From: Paenibacillus sp. 32352
Lineage (GTDB): Bacteria > Bacillota > Bacilli > Paenibacillales > NBRC-103111
Direction: 5' to 3'
Assembly (NCBI RefSeq): GCF_002042965.1
Contig: NZ_MZNT01000013.1
Location: 1-64,000, forward strand
DNA: 64,000 nt
Shown: one piece after another, positions 15,641 through 24,347 of the stretch
How the letters are laid out: each line of letters starts with the position of its first letter
Position numbering within the stretch: position 1 is the stretch's first letter
Made by a program: the position numbers and the translations under genes
Notes under the pieces: generated by a model
Told to the model about the DNA's origin: nothing
Databases searched by the model: none
What the model saw: only the letters and a program-made list of their open reading frames with translations

Positions 15641-18184
15641 CTAGCTTTCGACCTTTCCCGCAGCGGAACGCGCAATTTGCTCGAACAGCTCTTCAAAATC
15701 CTCCACCGATAACGGCTTGCTGAAAAAATATCCTTGGGCTTCATTGCACTTGTTGTTTTGCAAAAAATGAAGCTGCTCTATCGTCTCTACGCCTTCGGCA
15801 ATCACCTTCAGATTCAGGTTGCGGGCCATAGCCAGAATAGTCATAATGATCTCCCTGTTATCGGTAGTATCTTTGACCTGGCTTATAAACGATTTGTCTA
15901 TCTTCAGCGTATCGATTGGGAATTTATTCAAATAATTCAAAGAGGAATACCCGGTTCCGAAATCATCGATTGCTATCTGGATGCCCAGCAGCTTTAAGGA
16001 ATTCAGCTTACCTATTACATAATCCTCATTATACATGGCGATGCTCTCGGTAATTTCCAGCTCCAAGAGTCTCGGATCCAGACTCGTCTCCTTCAGCACC
16101 TGCCGGACATAGTCAACGAGATTTTGCTGTTGAATCTGGCGGGCCGACAGATTGACCGATACGCGCATAGGAGGAAAGCCCTTCTCCTCCCACAGCTTGA
16201 TTTGCTTGCAGGCGGTGTACAGGATCCATTCTCCCATTGGAGCAATCAAGCCGGTCTCCTCTGCCATCGGGATAAATTCCAACGGGGAAATGAGCCCGTT
16301 CTCGGGATGAATCCACCGTACCAATGCTTCGACTCCGACGATCTTCCCTGTGATCAAATCAACCTGAGGCTGATAATACAGCGTCAGCTCCTCGCGCTCC
16401 AGCGCCTTGCGCAATCCTTTTTCCAGCGCGGCTCTTCGCACGATCTTGTCCTTCATCTCCAACGCATAAAACTGGTAGTTGTTCCGTCCCTGCTCCTTGG
16501 CGCGGTACATTGCGATATCGGCATTTTTCACCAGCGTATCGATATCTTCACCGTCGCAAGGGAACATGCTGATCCCGATACTAGGGGTGACGGACAGCTC
16601 CTGGCCTTCATACAAGGCAGGACGCGACAACAGCTGCAGGATTTGCTCGACCTTCTGTTCGGTAGCTTCGCGGGAATAGCCGGGCAGAAGCAGAACAAAT
16701 TCGTCTCCTCCTATCCGGGAGCCCATCTCGTTGCCGCCGGCCATGCCCTGGATTCGCTGAGCGACCTCCTTCAGCAAATAATCCCCGCTGGAATGTCCGA
16801 ACGTATCGTTGATCCATTTAAAACGGTCCAAATCCAGGAAGAGTACCGCAATGGAAGAGCCGTCCTTTTTAACCGATTCCAGCGTCTTCGTAAAATGCTC
16901 GTTGAACAGCCTGATGTTGGGCAGACCTGTCAAAAAGTCGTAATTGGCGCGAAATTCTATCTCCGCATTCTTGTCCTTCAGCTCCTGCGTATATGCTTCC
17001 AGATTCATGGACATCGTATTGACCCGCTTGGACAGCCAGCCCAGCTCATCATTTCGATTAATGGCAATCTTGGCGCCGAAATTGCCTTCGGCGATTTCAT
17101 TCACCTTATACAAAATGTGGTTAATTGGACGTACGATATAGTCCGCAAGCAGGAAGCTTACGAACAGCACGAACAGCAGAATAATCAAGGAAATAACAAT
17201 ATTGTTCAGCAGCTGCTCATTTAAAATATCCTGAATAATTTGATAATCCGTCACGACCCCGATGATATACGGATTGTCGGATTGAATCGGAATGAACGTC
17301 TTCAGTACCTTTTTCCCGTTCGATTCCGTTACGACACTGATCAGCTTGCCCGATTGAAAGGAAGCCAGGACATTCTGAACATCGTTCGCTTCTTTATACG
17401 CATATTGTCCAAACTGAATATCCCGGTTTACCAAATCGACGTACTTTTGCCCGTTCACCTCGGTATACAGCGGAGGTTTGCCAAACGTTCTGGGGTTAAA
17501 GCCAGTAATCTCCAGCACGCTTGTATTGTTTTTCAATATTTTCTCCAGGATGGATTCCGGACCAAGGATCTGCTGGAATTTCAGGATTTGGGTATCCCGA
17601 ATATAGGGATTAATAATGTAATTGGTTGTGCCGTCGTAATAGTAGCCCCACTTGTCGACATGATCCGGGTCCGATGCGGCGATATTTACCGGCCCCGACC
17701 AGAAGTTAGGGAGCTTCTGGCCTTGGGCTATGGTTACATTATGATGATCGAACAGCTGGTTGAATGCATCGAACCAATAATCCCAGTCCTTGGTGCTCAT
17801 ATCGATTTCCTTCGCATCCGATGACTTGCCGCCCTTTATGTCGTTGCCTTCCCGTTGTAAAAGCGTGATGTGGGAAACCCCTAGTTTTTCGGAAAGCCGC
17901 ACAAGCTCTTCATTCGATATGTTGTTAATGTCAGGATCCAGAGCATTCTGCGCTGCAATCGCCACGGCCCGTAATTTATTGCCAATCAAATCTTCCACAT
18001 ACTGCGCGCCGAATTGGGACTGTTCGATGGAAATCCCGATCTGCTTCGCCAGGATATCCGTTTGCTTTTCCTGATCCTTCATCAGCAGGTCACGGGAAAA
18101 GTAATAGTTCAAACAGTTGTACAAGCCCATAATCAGCGTTACAACAAGAATAAAGGTCAAAGCTAGTTTTTTTCTAAGAGGCAA
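15641..18184 (-). CDS. Membrane dual GGDEF-EAL c-di-GMP enzyme with extracytosolic sensor
   Basis: The 847-residue protein has a TM helix (8-27), a large outside sensor region (about 30-325, Cache-like by architecture), a second TM (about 328-347) and HAMP (about 348-400). A GGDEF domain follows (about 412-575, IGGDEF intact at 491-496), then an EAL domain (about 590-840, VEALVRW, IDDFGTGYSSL, EGVET intact). Both diguanylate cyclase and phosphodiesterase sites look functional. An RxxD inhibitory site before GGDEF is not evident. The start is TTG with GGAGGG 5 bases upstream. It begins 40 bases after the PTPS fusion gene with no terminator between, so it may be co-transcribed with the pterin genes. 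Confidence 0.93.
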   Translation of the reverse strand: MPLRKKLALTFILVVTLIMGLYNCLNYYFSRDLLMKDQEKQTDILAKQIGISIEQSQFGAQYVEDLIGNKLRAVAIAAQNALDPDINNISNEELVRLSEKLGVSHITLLQREGNDIKGGKSSDAKEIDMSTKDWDYWFDAFNQLFDHHNVTIAQGQKLPNFWSGPVNIAASDPDHVDKWGYYYDGTTNYIINPYIRDTQILKFQQILGPESILEKILKNNTSVLEITGFNPRTFGKPPLYTEVNGQKYVDLVNRDIQFGQYAYKEANDVQNVLASFQSGKLISVVTESNGKKVLKTFIPIQSDNPYIIGVVTDYQIIQDILNEQLLNNIVISLIILLFVLFVSFLLADYIVRPINHILYKVNEIAEGNFGAKIAINRNDELGWLSKRVNTMSMNLEAYTQELKDKNAEIEFRANYDFLTGLPNIRLFNEHFTKTLESVKKDGSSIAVLFLDLDRFKWINDTFGHSSGDYLLKEVAQRIQGMAGGNEMGSRIGGDEFVLLLPGYSREATEQKVEQILQLLSRPALYEGQELSVTPSIGISMFPCDGEDIDTLVKNADIAMYRAKEQGRNNYQFYALEMKDKIVRRAALEKGLRKALEREELTLYYQPQVDLITGKIVGVEALVRWIHPENGLISPLEFIPMAEETGLIAPMGEWILYTACKQIKLWEEKGFPPMRVSVNLSARQIQQQNLVDYVRQVLKETSLDPRLLELEITESIAMYNEDYVIGKLNSLKLLGIQIAIDDFGTGYSSLNYLNKFPIDTLKIDKSFISQVKDTTDNREIIMTILAMARNLNLKVIAEGVETIEQLHFLQNNKCNEAQGYFFSKPLSVEDFEELFEQIARSAAGKVES

Positions 18185-18224
18185 AGGAATCCCTCCATCC
18201 AGACCGAGTCACGGGACTATGATG

Positions 18225-19031
18225 TCATGCGTAATATTCGAAGTAGTTTTTCTCTGTTTCCCATAAACCGACTTTAAAAAGCTTAGGAATGCGAGGCGCC
18301 AGCATTTCGCAAATCACCTTGACGACCACATCCGATGTAGGATTCAAATCCTTAAATTCTTCCGTATCCAGATTCAAATGCTTATGGTCAAACTTTTTGA
18401 TGACCACTTCATCTACGATATGATCCAGATCCGCCAAATTCATGACCATGCCGGTTACGGAATCCGGCTCTCCTTGTACGGTGACTTCCAGATAATAGTT
18501 GTGGCCGTGCCCGTTAGGGTTGTTGCATTTGCCAAAAATCCGCTTATTCTCCTCGTCGCTTAACAAGTAGCTGTGAAGACGATGCGCTGCGCTGAAATGA
18601 TATTTTCTAGTCAGACGAACCATAGAATCCCTTCCCTTCTCCGCATGCAAATAATGATTTTCTCTTAAAATCAATTGATACAGCTCGCAATCCGGAAACT
18701 TGCCGTCCAGTGCCTCCCACAAATACCGGACGATATTTTCCGTCGTCGGCATATGCTCTTGAAAATACGGGTGCTCCCTGTCCAAAAACTTGCCGTCCAG
18801 CTCCGACTCTATCAAGCCTTTGGCTACTCTATCAATGTCGGTAATATTGACGACGATACCCGACTTGGGGTCCAGCTCACCCCGAACCATAATCTCCAGG
18901 ACATAATCGTGTCCGTGACCATGACGATTGCTGCATAATCCAAACACTCTTTGATTTTCTTCTTCCGTCCACTCATCAACCCAGTACACATGGGCCGCGG
19001 AAAAATGAAGCTTCCTGCTTAAATAAATCAT
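18225..19031 (-). CDS. Tandem-domain 6-pyruvoyl-tetrahydropterin synthase/QueD-like protein
   Basis: Two PTPS-fold domains lie head to tail in one 268-residue chain. Residue numbers here count from an in-frame ATG at 19046. Domain 2 (142-273) is complete: zinc ligands H155, H180 and H182, catalytic C174, the D220-H221 pair and E263. Its CNNPNGHGHNY and GMVMNLADLDH resemble animal-type PTPS. Domain 1 (1-140) keeps H19, H44, H46, C38 and E129, but the catalytic histidine is replaced (D84-G85). PTPS acts on dihydroneopterin triphosphate. The start at 19031 is preferred because GGGAG precedes it. Two SDR genes lie directly upstream and no queC/queE is near, which argues for a reduced pterin rather than queuosine. 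Confidence 0.85.
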   Translation of the reverse strand: MIYLSRKLHFSAAHVYWVDEWTEEENQRVFGLCSNRHGHGHDYVLEIMVRGELDPKSGIVVNITDIDRVAKGLIESELDGKFLDREHPYFQEHMPTTENIVRYLWEALDGKFPDCELYQLILRENHYLHAEKGRDSMVRLTRKYHFSAAHRLHSYLLSDEENKRIFGKCNNPNGHGHNYYLEVTVQGEPDSVTGMVMNLADLDHIVDEVVIKKFDHKHLNLDTEEFKDLNPTSDVVVKVICEMLAPRIPKLFKVGLWETEKNYFEYYA

Positions 19032-19095
19032 GTGCTTAGCTCCCATCTTTGGAATGAATGTTTACGTTGCAGTCTGAAGTTGTTATGTAATAGTA

Positions 19096-19776
19096 CTACA
19101 GTACTCCTTTGGGCGGGGTCATTTTGATTTCATCCATACGAACATGCAGCGGAGTTTGCGCGATGAAAACAGCTGCCCGGGCAACGTCCTCGACCTGAAG
19201 CATATCGTCCTTCGAGAAGCCCTCAACGCCCTTCCACAAGTCTGTGTAAGTCGCTCCCAAGCACAGCTTGGTCAAGTAAACGCGGTGCGGGTACCACTCT
19301 TCGCTAAGTGCCTCGCCTAATCCGTTAAGCGCCTGCTTGGAGGATGTATACATGGCTGATTGCGGCAAAGGCCGCTCCGTCATGATGGAGGAAATGTTGA
19401 TCACCCGGCCGCCTTTGTCTTTCATCAAGGGAAACGCCTGCTGAATGCACTGCATCGGACCAAACACGTTGGTAGCGTATGTATTCTCCCAGTCCTCACG
19501 CTCGAATTGCTCGAACGGCTTGTTAATCATTACCGCCGCATTGTTGACGAGAACATCCAAGACCCCATGATTTCGTTCGATCACGCGAAATGCTTCGCGA
19601 ATACTGTCCTCCGACCGCAAATCCAACGGAAGATGGATGAGATTTTCCGAACTTTGCAGCTCGTTAGCACTGCGGCTTCCTGCATAAGTCATGTAACCGT
19701 TTTTAGAAAGCTCCCTGCTGATAGCTTCGCCAATGCCTCTCGATGCTCCTGTTACTAAAGCGATCTTTTGTTCCAT
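19096..19776 (-). CDS. Short-chain dehydrogenase/reductase (second of the pterin-type operon)
   Basis: The 226-residue classical SDR has the NAD(P) loop VTGASRGIG, the NNAA motif and the S/Y/K active site (INISS...YTSSK). It is shorter than typical FabG and ends MTPPKGVL, as in many sepiapterin-reductase-like or general SDRs. Substrate cannot be read from sequence. It lies 27 bases behind another SDR gene and about 65 bases ahead of the double PTPS gene. A pteridine reductase role is inferred from this context only. Confidence 0.82.
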   Translation of the reverse strand: MEQKIALVTGASRGIGEAISRELSKNGYMTYAGSRSANELQSSENLIHLPLDLRSEDSIREAFRVIERNHGVLDVLVNNAAVMINKPFEQFEREDWENTYATNVFGPMQCIQQAFPLMKDKGGRVINISSIMTERPLPQSAMYTSSKQALNGLGEALSEEWYPHRVYLTKLCLGATYTDLWKGVEGFSKDDMLQVEDVARAAVFIAQTPLHVRMDEIKMTPPKGVL

Positions 19777-19803
19777 AATGCTGCTTCTTCCCCTTCCTAC
19801 GGT

Positions 19804-20556
19804 TTAAATTCCGGCATGGGCCGAAAGCCCTCCATCTATAAAAAATGAAGCGCCATTCACATACGAGCTCGACGGCCCGACAAGATAATAAGCCAAATCC
19901 GCCACTTCCTCGGGGGTTCCAACCCTCTTGACCGGGGATTTCTCAATGATGCGGGCGTGGTGATTATTGACCTGCTGCTCCTGAACCCCCATATCCGTAT
20001 CGACAAAACCCGGACACAAGGCATTACAAGTGATCCCGTAGGGTCCCCACTCTGCGGCAATAGACTTCGTAAAACCGATAATTGCGTGCTTGCTCGTTGA
20101 ATAAGCGACGGACTGAGCTCCGCCGAGAACGCCGAAGATCGATGACAGATTCACAATGCGCCCGTAGCCCGCTTCTTTCATTCTGGGAAGCAAATATTTG
20201 CAGAAGAGAAACATGCTCTTGATGTTGGTGTTCATGATCCAATCCCATTCCTCCTCGCTTACCTGATCGATAGCGTGATAGGGACCGCCTACTCCTGCGT
20301 TATTAATCAGCACGGAGGGAATTCCCCAGCGGTGTTCAATGGTACGCAGAGCTTGTTCAATGTCTTCCTTCTTCGTGACGTCGCATGGAACGACCTCGGC
20401 CTGTCCTCCATGCTTGCGGATGTCTCGTGCCTTCTGTTCGGCCGACTCCACGCTTTTGTTAGCAATGAAGATAACCATTAACTTTTCCGAGGCCAGCTTC
20501 TGCGCGATAGCCGCGCCGATTCCCCGACCCGCACCTGTAACTACAGCGATATCCAT
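19804..20556 (-). CDS. Short-chain dehydrogenase/reductase (first of the pterin-type operon)
   Basis: The 250-residue classical SDR resembles FabG: VTGAGRGIG cofactor loop, INNAG, active-site Ser in VNLSS, YSTSK, the PG motif (CPGFVDTDM) and a C-terminal INGA-like YVNGASFFIDGG. It is probably an NAD(P)H-dependent oxo-reductase. It heads the SDR-SDR-PTPS(-GGDEF/EAL) unit behind a plausible promoter at 20588-20616. The substrate is unknown. Confidence 0.85.
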   Translation of the reverse strand: MDIAVVTGAGRGIGAAIAQKLASEKLMVIFIANKSVESAEQKARDIRKHGGQAEVVPCDVTKKEDIEQALRTIEHRWGIPSVLINNAGVGGPYHAIDQVSEEEWDWIMNTNIKSMFLFCKYLLPRMKEAGYGRIVNLSSIFGVLGGAQSVAYSTSKHAIIGFTKSIAAEWGPYGITCNALCPGFVDTDMGVQEQQVNNHHARIIEKSPVKRVGTPEEVADLAYYLVGPSSSYVNGASFFIDGGLSAHAGI

Positions 20557-20587
20557 CCGTCTTCTCCTAAATCAATTTCTCAACAAG

Positions 20588-20616
20588 ATTATTTCATTCC
20601 ATTATCCTTTCGACAA
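20588..20616 (-). promoter_or_regulatory. Candidate promoter of the SDR-SDR-PTPS operon
   Basis: On the minus strand, TTGTCG (20611-20616) and AATAAT (20588-20593) are separated by 17 bases, about 30 bases before the first SDR gene. Confidence 0.35.
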
Positions 20617-20740
20617 ATGTAGATATTACCCTGCATCCTTAAGCTAACTTTTAAATGAAAAGTATATTTTATTGCATAAAATGGGGCTGAAAGTCAGTTT
20701 TGGTTTAAAGTTGTTCTTATTTGGAGAACAAATGGGGCCA

Positions 20741-21799
20741 TTACTGCTTGCGGACGGCATACACCATATGAATCCAATCGTTCAGCTGCTGCTGAACCGT
20801 AATGAAGCCCCGGTCCCGAAACCATTGAAGCAGCTGGGAACGGTCTGCCGGATGCTTCCCGGTAAGCTCCGCCACCAGCTTCGGGTTCCCCGTCCGCCTA
20901 AGCTCGGACAGCTTCTCCTCAGCCGCTTGGGCATGCTCGAACATGAGACTGGTGATAACCATCCTCCCTTGCGGCTTTAATACCCGATTCATCTCTTCTA
21001 GCGCAAGCAGTTGCTGCTCTCTGGTCAAATGGTGGAAGGCCATATGGGTCGCAACAAAATGAAACTGCCCTTCAAAGAACGGCAGCGCTAAAAAATTGCC
21101 CAGCTTGGCACAAATAGCCGGGTATTTGCTCCGGCATTTGGCAAGCATTTGCCTGGACTGCTCCACTGCGTACATCGTCGCCCCTTCTTGCTGTAACCTC
21201 CCCGCCAAATTGCCCGTCCCGGCGCCGATGTCCAGTCCTGTTTCTCCGGGCTGCGGAGCAAGCCACTGTACGGTATAGGACAGCCCTCTCTCGTACTCTT
21301 CCGAAGAGGCGATGAAGCCTACCGGGCTCGTACTGACACTGGTCTGATCGAACCGTTCGGCCATCAGATCATACCCCCAGCGGTCCTCCCAGGCGGATCG
21401 GGTACGCTTCAATTGCTTGATCTGGTCGGCTAGCGTAAACAGATCGTCCAGCCGGAGCGGCTCCATATCCCCTGATTTCTCAATCAGCTTGTCCATGGCA
21501 GCGAGCACCTGCTTCCACTCCACCCACTGGTCAAATAAGACGGCACGCTGCAGCTCCAAATAATGCCGGTAAGTCTCCCTATCCCCGCTGTCCGCATAAT
21601 GGAGAAGCTTGGCGATGACATCAATGCCAAGTCCGATTTCCCGGAACGCGGCTATCGTTTGAAGGCGCCACATATCCTCCTCCGTATATCGGCGGTACCC
21701 GTTCTCTTCATATTCCGGATGAAGCAAGCCCTTCTCCTCATAAAATCGGATCGCTCTCGGCGTTACGCCCAGCCGCTTGGCGAGCTCGTTGATTTTCAT
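20741..21799 (-). CDS. MerR-type regulator fused to a SAM-dependent methyltransferase
   Basis: The 352-residue protein has an N-terminal MerR winged helix (MKINELAKRLGVTPRAIRFYEEKGLL...NGYRRY, 1-70) and a helical linker (about 70-135). A class I methyltransferase domain follows (about 140-350) with motif I LDIGAGTGNLAGRL at about 189-202 and the post-motif region HFVATHMAFHHL. It may sense or modify a small molecule while controlling transcription. Target and methyl acceptor are unknown. GGAGG precedes the ATG. The MerR effector domain is replaced by an enzyme, which is unusual. A perfect 14-base palindrome (21875-21888) lies about 75 bases upstream. Confidence 0.88.
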   Translation of the reverse strand: MKINELAKRLGVTPRAIRFYEEKGLLHPEYEENGYRRYTEEDMWRLQTIAAFREIGLGIDVIAKLLHYADSGDRETYRHYLELQRAVLFDQWVEWKQVLAAMDKLIEKSGDMEPLRLDDLFTLADQIKQLKRTRSAWEDRWGYDLMAERFDQTSVSTSPVGFIASSEEYERGLSYTVQWLAPQPGETGLDIGAGTGNLAGRLQQEGATMYAVEQSRQMLAKCRSKYPAICAKLGNFLALPFFEGQFHFVATHMAFHHLTREQQLLALEEMNRVLKPQGRMVITSLMFEHAQAAEEKLSELRRTGNPKLVAELTGKHPADRSQLLQWFRDRGFITVQQQLNDWIHMVYAVRKQ

Positions 21800-21874
21800 A
21801 TGCAGCCTCCTAAAGAAAAAGCGCCGGTTGGTACCGGGGCCGGTGTATCCTTAGAAACTGGATGGTCTAATGAT

Positions 21875-21888
21875 CATCCAATTGGATG
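21875..21888. promoter_or_regulatory. Palindromic candidate operator of the MerR-methyltransferase
   Basis: The perfect palindrome CATCCAATTGGATG lies in the divergent region between the MerR fusion gene and the small membrane protein. A second half copy (CTGGATGG, 21858-21865) lies nearby. MerR proteins bind such dyads within stretched promoters. Binding is inferred. Confidence 0.4.
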
Positions 21889-21967
21889 GTTTCGTTTGCA
21901 GGATCTTCTTGTACAATGAAAATAGTAATCATGGCTAATGAATTTGTGAACATGAGAAGGTGATCCT

Positions 21968-22177
21968 GTGAATCTGACCGTATTTTACATCCTTATATTC
22001 ATTGTAGGCATGTTCGGGCTTATTGCCACCATAGCCGTCGGTATATCGCAAAAAAATAAAGAAGGCAACCCGTCCTACGATAAAAGTACCGGAAAAATCT
22101 TCCTGCGGCTCTCTATCTATTACATTATAACTATCGTAGGCGGCTATCTGGTCTATGCTATTTGGGCCTTCAGCTAA
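21968..22177 (+). CDS. Small two-helix membrane protein of unknown function
   Basis: The 69-residue protein has two hydrophobic helices (3-24 and about 47-67) joined by a hydrophilic loop (SQKNKEGNPSYDKSTGK). The start is GTG with AGAAGGTG upstream. It is divergent from the MerR-methyltransferase gene and shares its upstream region, so it may be a regulatory target. I do not recognise the family. Confidence 0.6.
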   Translation: MNLTVFYILIFIVGMFGLIATIAVGISQKNKEGNPSYDKSTGKIFLRLSIYYIITIVGGYLVYAIWAFS

Positions 22178-22585
22178 CCATTGCAGCATTCACTTTCGCG
22201 CTTCCTCGTCCGCTGCAATCCTTTTATCTTATAGCCCCACGTCGTTTAAGTCCAGGATTGACCCTGTTTGACCTTCATACAAGCTAACTACTAAATTAAG
22301 CAAGGGCACCCCAAATGGCTAATAGAAGCCGTTTCACTGGGATGCCCTTGCTTATTTTTACGGGATCGATAAGATGCAGGTGAGCTTGTGTTGAGTTTGG
22401 CCCCCCGCTCCTGCGGCAGAAATCCGCTGAAGTCCCTTACCCCCATACAAGGCGGATAGGTTTGTTGGATTTATTCATGCTGAGCAGCAGCTTTGGATTT
22501 TCTATGACTGCACAATAATTCTCATTTTCATATTCCCTCCCCTATTTCCAATATTATACAAAACTAAGGGCTTATAAGGAAGAAT
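22178..22585. other. 400-base intergenic region containing a long hairpin
   Basis: Apart from the hairpin at 22298-22353 I see no gene. The rest (22360-22585) includes GC-rich and AT-rich patches with no ORF of protein-like composition. Confidence 0.5.
22298..22353 (+). terminator. Long stem-loop, probable terminator
   Basis: AAGCAAGGGCA pairs with TGCCCTTGCTT, then CCCA with TGGG, then an inner AAATGGCT with AGCCGTTT, giving an almost continuous hairpin of about 56 bases. It is followed by ATTTTTA on the plus strand. It most likely ends the small membrane-protein transcript, though it is unusually long for a terminator. Confidence 0.65.
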
Positions 22586-23674
22586 CTATGAATTTCGGAA
22601 GGGAACCGCAATGGTAAATATATAAATGCCGTTCGAATGGGTTAATTTTAAAGCCCCTCCGTGCAGCTCGATAATGTTTCTGGCGATGGAAAGTCCTAAT
22701 CCGGCACCCGATTGGATGCCTTCGCTGCTCCGGGAGTTATCGACTTTATAGAATCGATCAAATAATTTATCCTCTTGTTCTTGCGTGAGGGGTTGGCCTT
22801 TATTTTCGACCTCGATATAAAATCGCTGCTCGTCCGACTTCAAAATAGCACAAATCGTTCCCGGCTTAACGGAATACTTGACGGCATTCATCAATAGATT
22901 ATCGATAGCTCTGGCCATTTTACCGCTGTCTATCAAAGCCATAACAGGGGAATCACCTGTCTTTTTAATGACCTGAATTTCGTTCTCCTCCGAAAGCGGT
23001 TCGAACTCAAACAGCATCTGATCCAGAAGCTGACGAACATCAATCGTTCTCAAATCTAATCGGATGTCGGAAGTGGTAAGACGCGTATATTCAAACAAAT
23101 CATCGATCAGCTTTTTCAAATGAATGGCTTTGTTGTACGTATTCTGAACAAACCGTGTATATTCTTCTCTGTTTTGAAATGAATCCGATCTTAACAGCTC
23201 CAGATAGCCAATAATGCTAGTAAGCGGCGTCCGCAAATCGTGGGAAACACCTGTAATCAGCTCCATTTTGGAGCTTTCCATACTGCGTTCCCTTTCGATC
23301 TGCTGCTGCAATCGTTCTGTCATCAAATTGATGTTAAAGGCGACCTGCCCGAGTTCATCCTTACGTATAAGGGGAACTCTATAGTTCAAATTGCCTTCGG
23401 AGATGGTTTGAAGCCCATCAGCCAAAGCTATAATGTATTTAACCATGCGGCGGGTTAGTTTATAGAAAGAAAAAACGAAAGCTATTACAAAACAAACAGG
23501 GGCAAGATTAACAAAATAATATCCCGCTTGAAATCGATTAATAAATAGACCGGCGCAAAATGCTACAACGAAGAAAGTAATACATGCGATGATGAAGCTG
23601 AAAACAAATGCCCAAAATAGTTCAAAGCGAATGCTTCTTTTGCCTATTATTAGGTCGGACCCGTTATTTTTCAA
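22586..23674 (-). CDS. Two-component sensor histidine kinase, VanS-like
   Basis: The 362-residue protein has two TM helices (about 17-47 and 51-71) with almost no outside loop, then HAMP (about 72-125), a HisKA domain with the H-box SHDLRTPL (H145), and an HATPase_c domain (N-box NLLMNAVKYS, G boxes GAGLGLSIA). The intramembrane-sensing layout suggests a cell-envelope or lipid-linked signal. It overlaps the response-regulator gene by 11 bases and lies in an operon with a DedA protein. Confidence 0.92.
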   Translation of the reverse strand: MKNNGSDLIIGKRSIRFELFWAFVFSFIIACITFFVVAFCAGLFINRFQAGYYFVNLAPVCFVIAFVFSFYKLTRRMVKYIIALADGLQTISEGNLNYRVPLIRKDELGQVAFNINLMTERLQQQIERERSMESSKMELITGVSHDLRTPLTSIIGYLELLRSDSFQNREEYTRFVQNTYNKAIHLKKLIDDLFEYTRLTTSDIRLDLRTIDVRQLLDQMLFEFEPLSEENEIQVIKKTGDSPVMALIDSGKMARAIDNLLMNAVKYSVKPGTICAILKSDEQRFYIEVENKGQPLTQEQEDKLFDRFYKVDNSRSSEGIQSGAGLGLSIARNIIELHGGALKLTHSNGIYIFTIAVPFRNS

Positions 23675-24347
23675 CTTTGTACCCTACTCCCCAAACAGTT
23701 TTAATATAGCGCGGCTCTCTTGGGACATCCTCTATTTTCTCACGTAAATTCCTAATGTGGACCATCACCGTATTATCTGAGTATCCGGTCGGTTCCTTCC
23801 ACACGCTTTCATAAATTGTATCCGCGCTAAATACTTGACCGGGGTGACTTGCAAGCAGCTCTAATATGGAGAACTCAAGCGGCGTCAGCGAAATCTCTTT
23901 TCCTTTCATAGTTACGGAATGCTTGGCCTTATCTATAATCAGATCCTGAATATGGATTAGGGAAGCGTCCGGTTCTTTCTCCGTGAACGTTTGCCGCCTT
24001 AACTGAGCTTTGACCCGGGCCAGTAATTCCAACGGATTAAACGGTTTGGTAACATAATCGTCGGCACCTGTGGTGAGGCCTGTAATTTTATCAATGTCCT
24101 CTTCCTTGGCCGAGAGCATGATAATAGGAAACATGGAGGTTTCCCGGATTTTCAGGCAGGTTTTTATGCCATCCATTCGGGGCATCATCACATCTAATAT
24201 AATCAGGTGAACAGGGTTTGACTTTAATAGTTCTAAGGCTTCCAGGCCATTAGCGGCTTCTATAACATGGTATCCTTCATTCCGCAAATATACATGAATG
24301 ACATCCCGAATTTCCGAATCATCATCGACGACAAGCACTGTAACCAT
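23664..24347 (-). CDS. OmpR-family response regulator, VanR-like
   Basis: The 227-residue protein has a receiver domain (1-120; acidic pocket DDD at 8-10, phospho-acceptor D52 in IILDVMMP, conserved K in VTKPF) and a C-terminal winged helix (about 130-225, PLEFSILELLASHPGQVF...TVWGVGYKVEK). The start at 24347 is chosen because the receiver begins there; its ATG overlaps the dedA stop (TAATG). Likely partner is the adjacent VanS-like kinase. Confidence 0.95.
   Translation of the reverse strand: MVTVLVVDDDSEIRDVIHVYLRNEGYHVIEAANGLEALELLKSNPVHLIILDVMMPRMDGIKTCLKIRETSMFPIIMLSAKEEDIDKITGLTTGADDYVTKPFNPLELLARVKAQLRRQTFTEKEPDASLIHIQDLIIDKAKHSVTMKGKEISLTPLEFSILELLASHPGQVFSADTIYESVWKEPTGYSDNTVMVHIRNLREKIEDVPREPRYIKTVWGVGYKVEK

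Noticed and set aside
15304..15744. Minus-strand 146-codon ORF next to the GGDEF-EAL gene
   Set aside because: Rich in Arg/Cys/Trp runs typical of a wrong frame, overlapping the EAL C-terminus; no ribosome site.
16124..17224. Long plus-strand ORF of 366 codons
   Set aside because: It lies antisense to the well-supported GGDEF-EAL gene; long opposite frames are common in this base composition.
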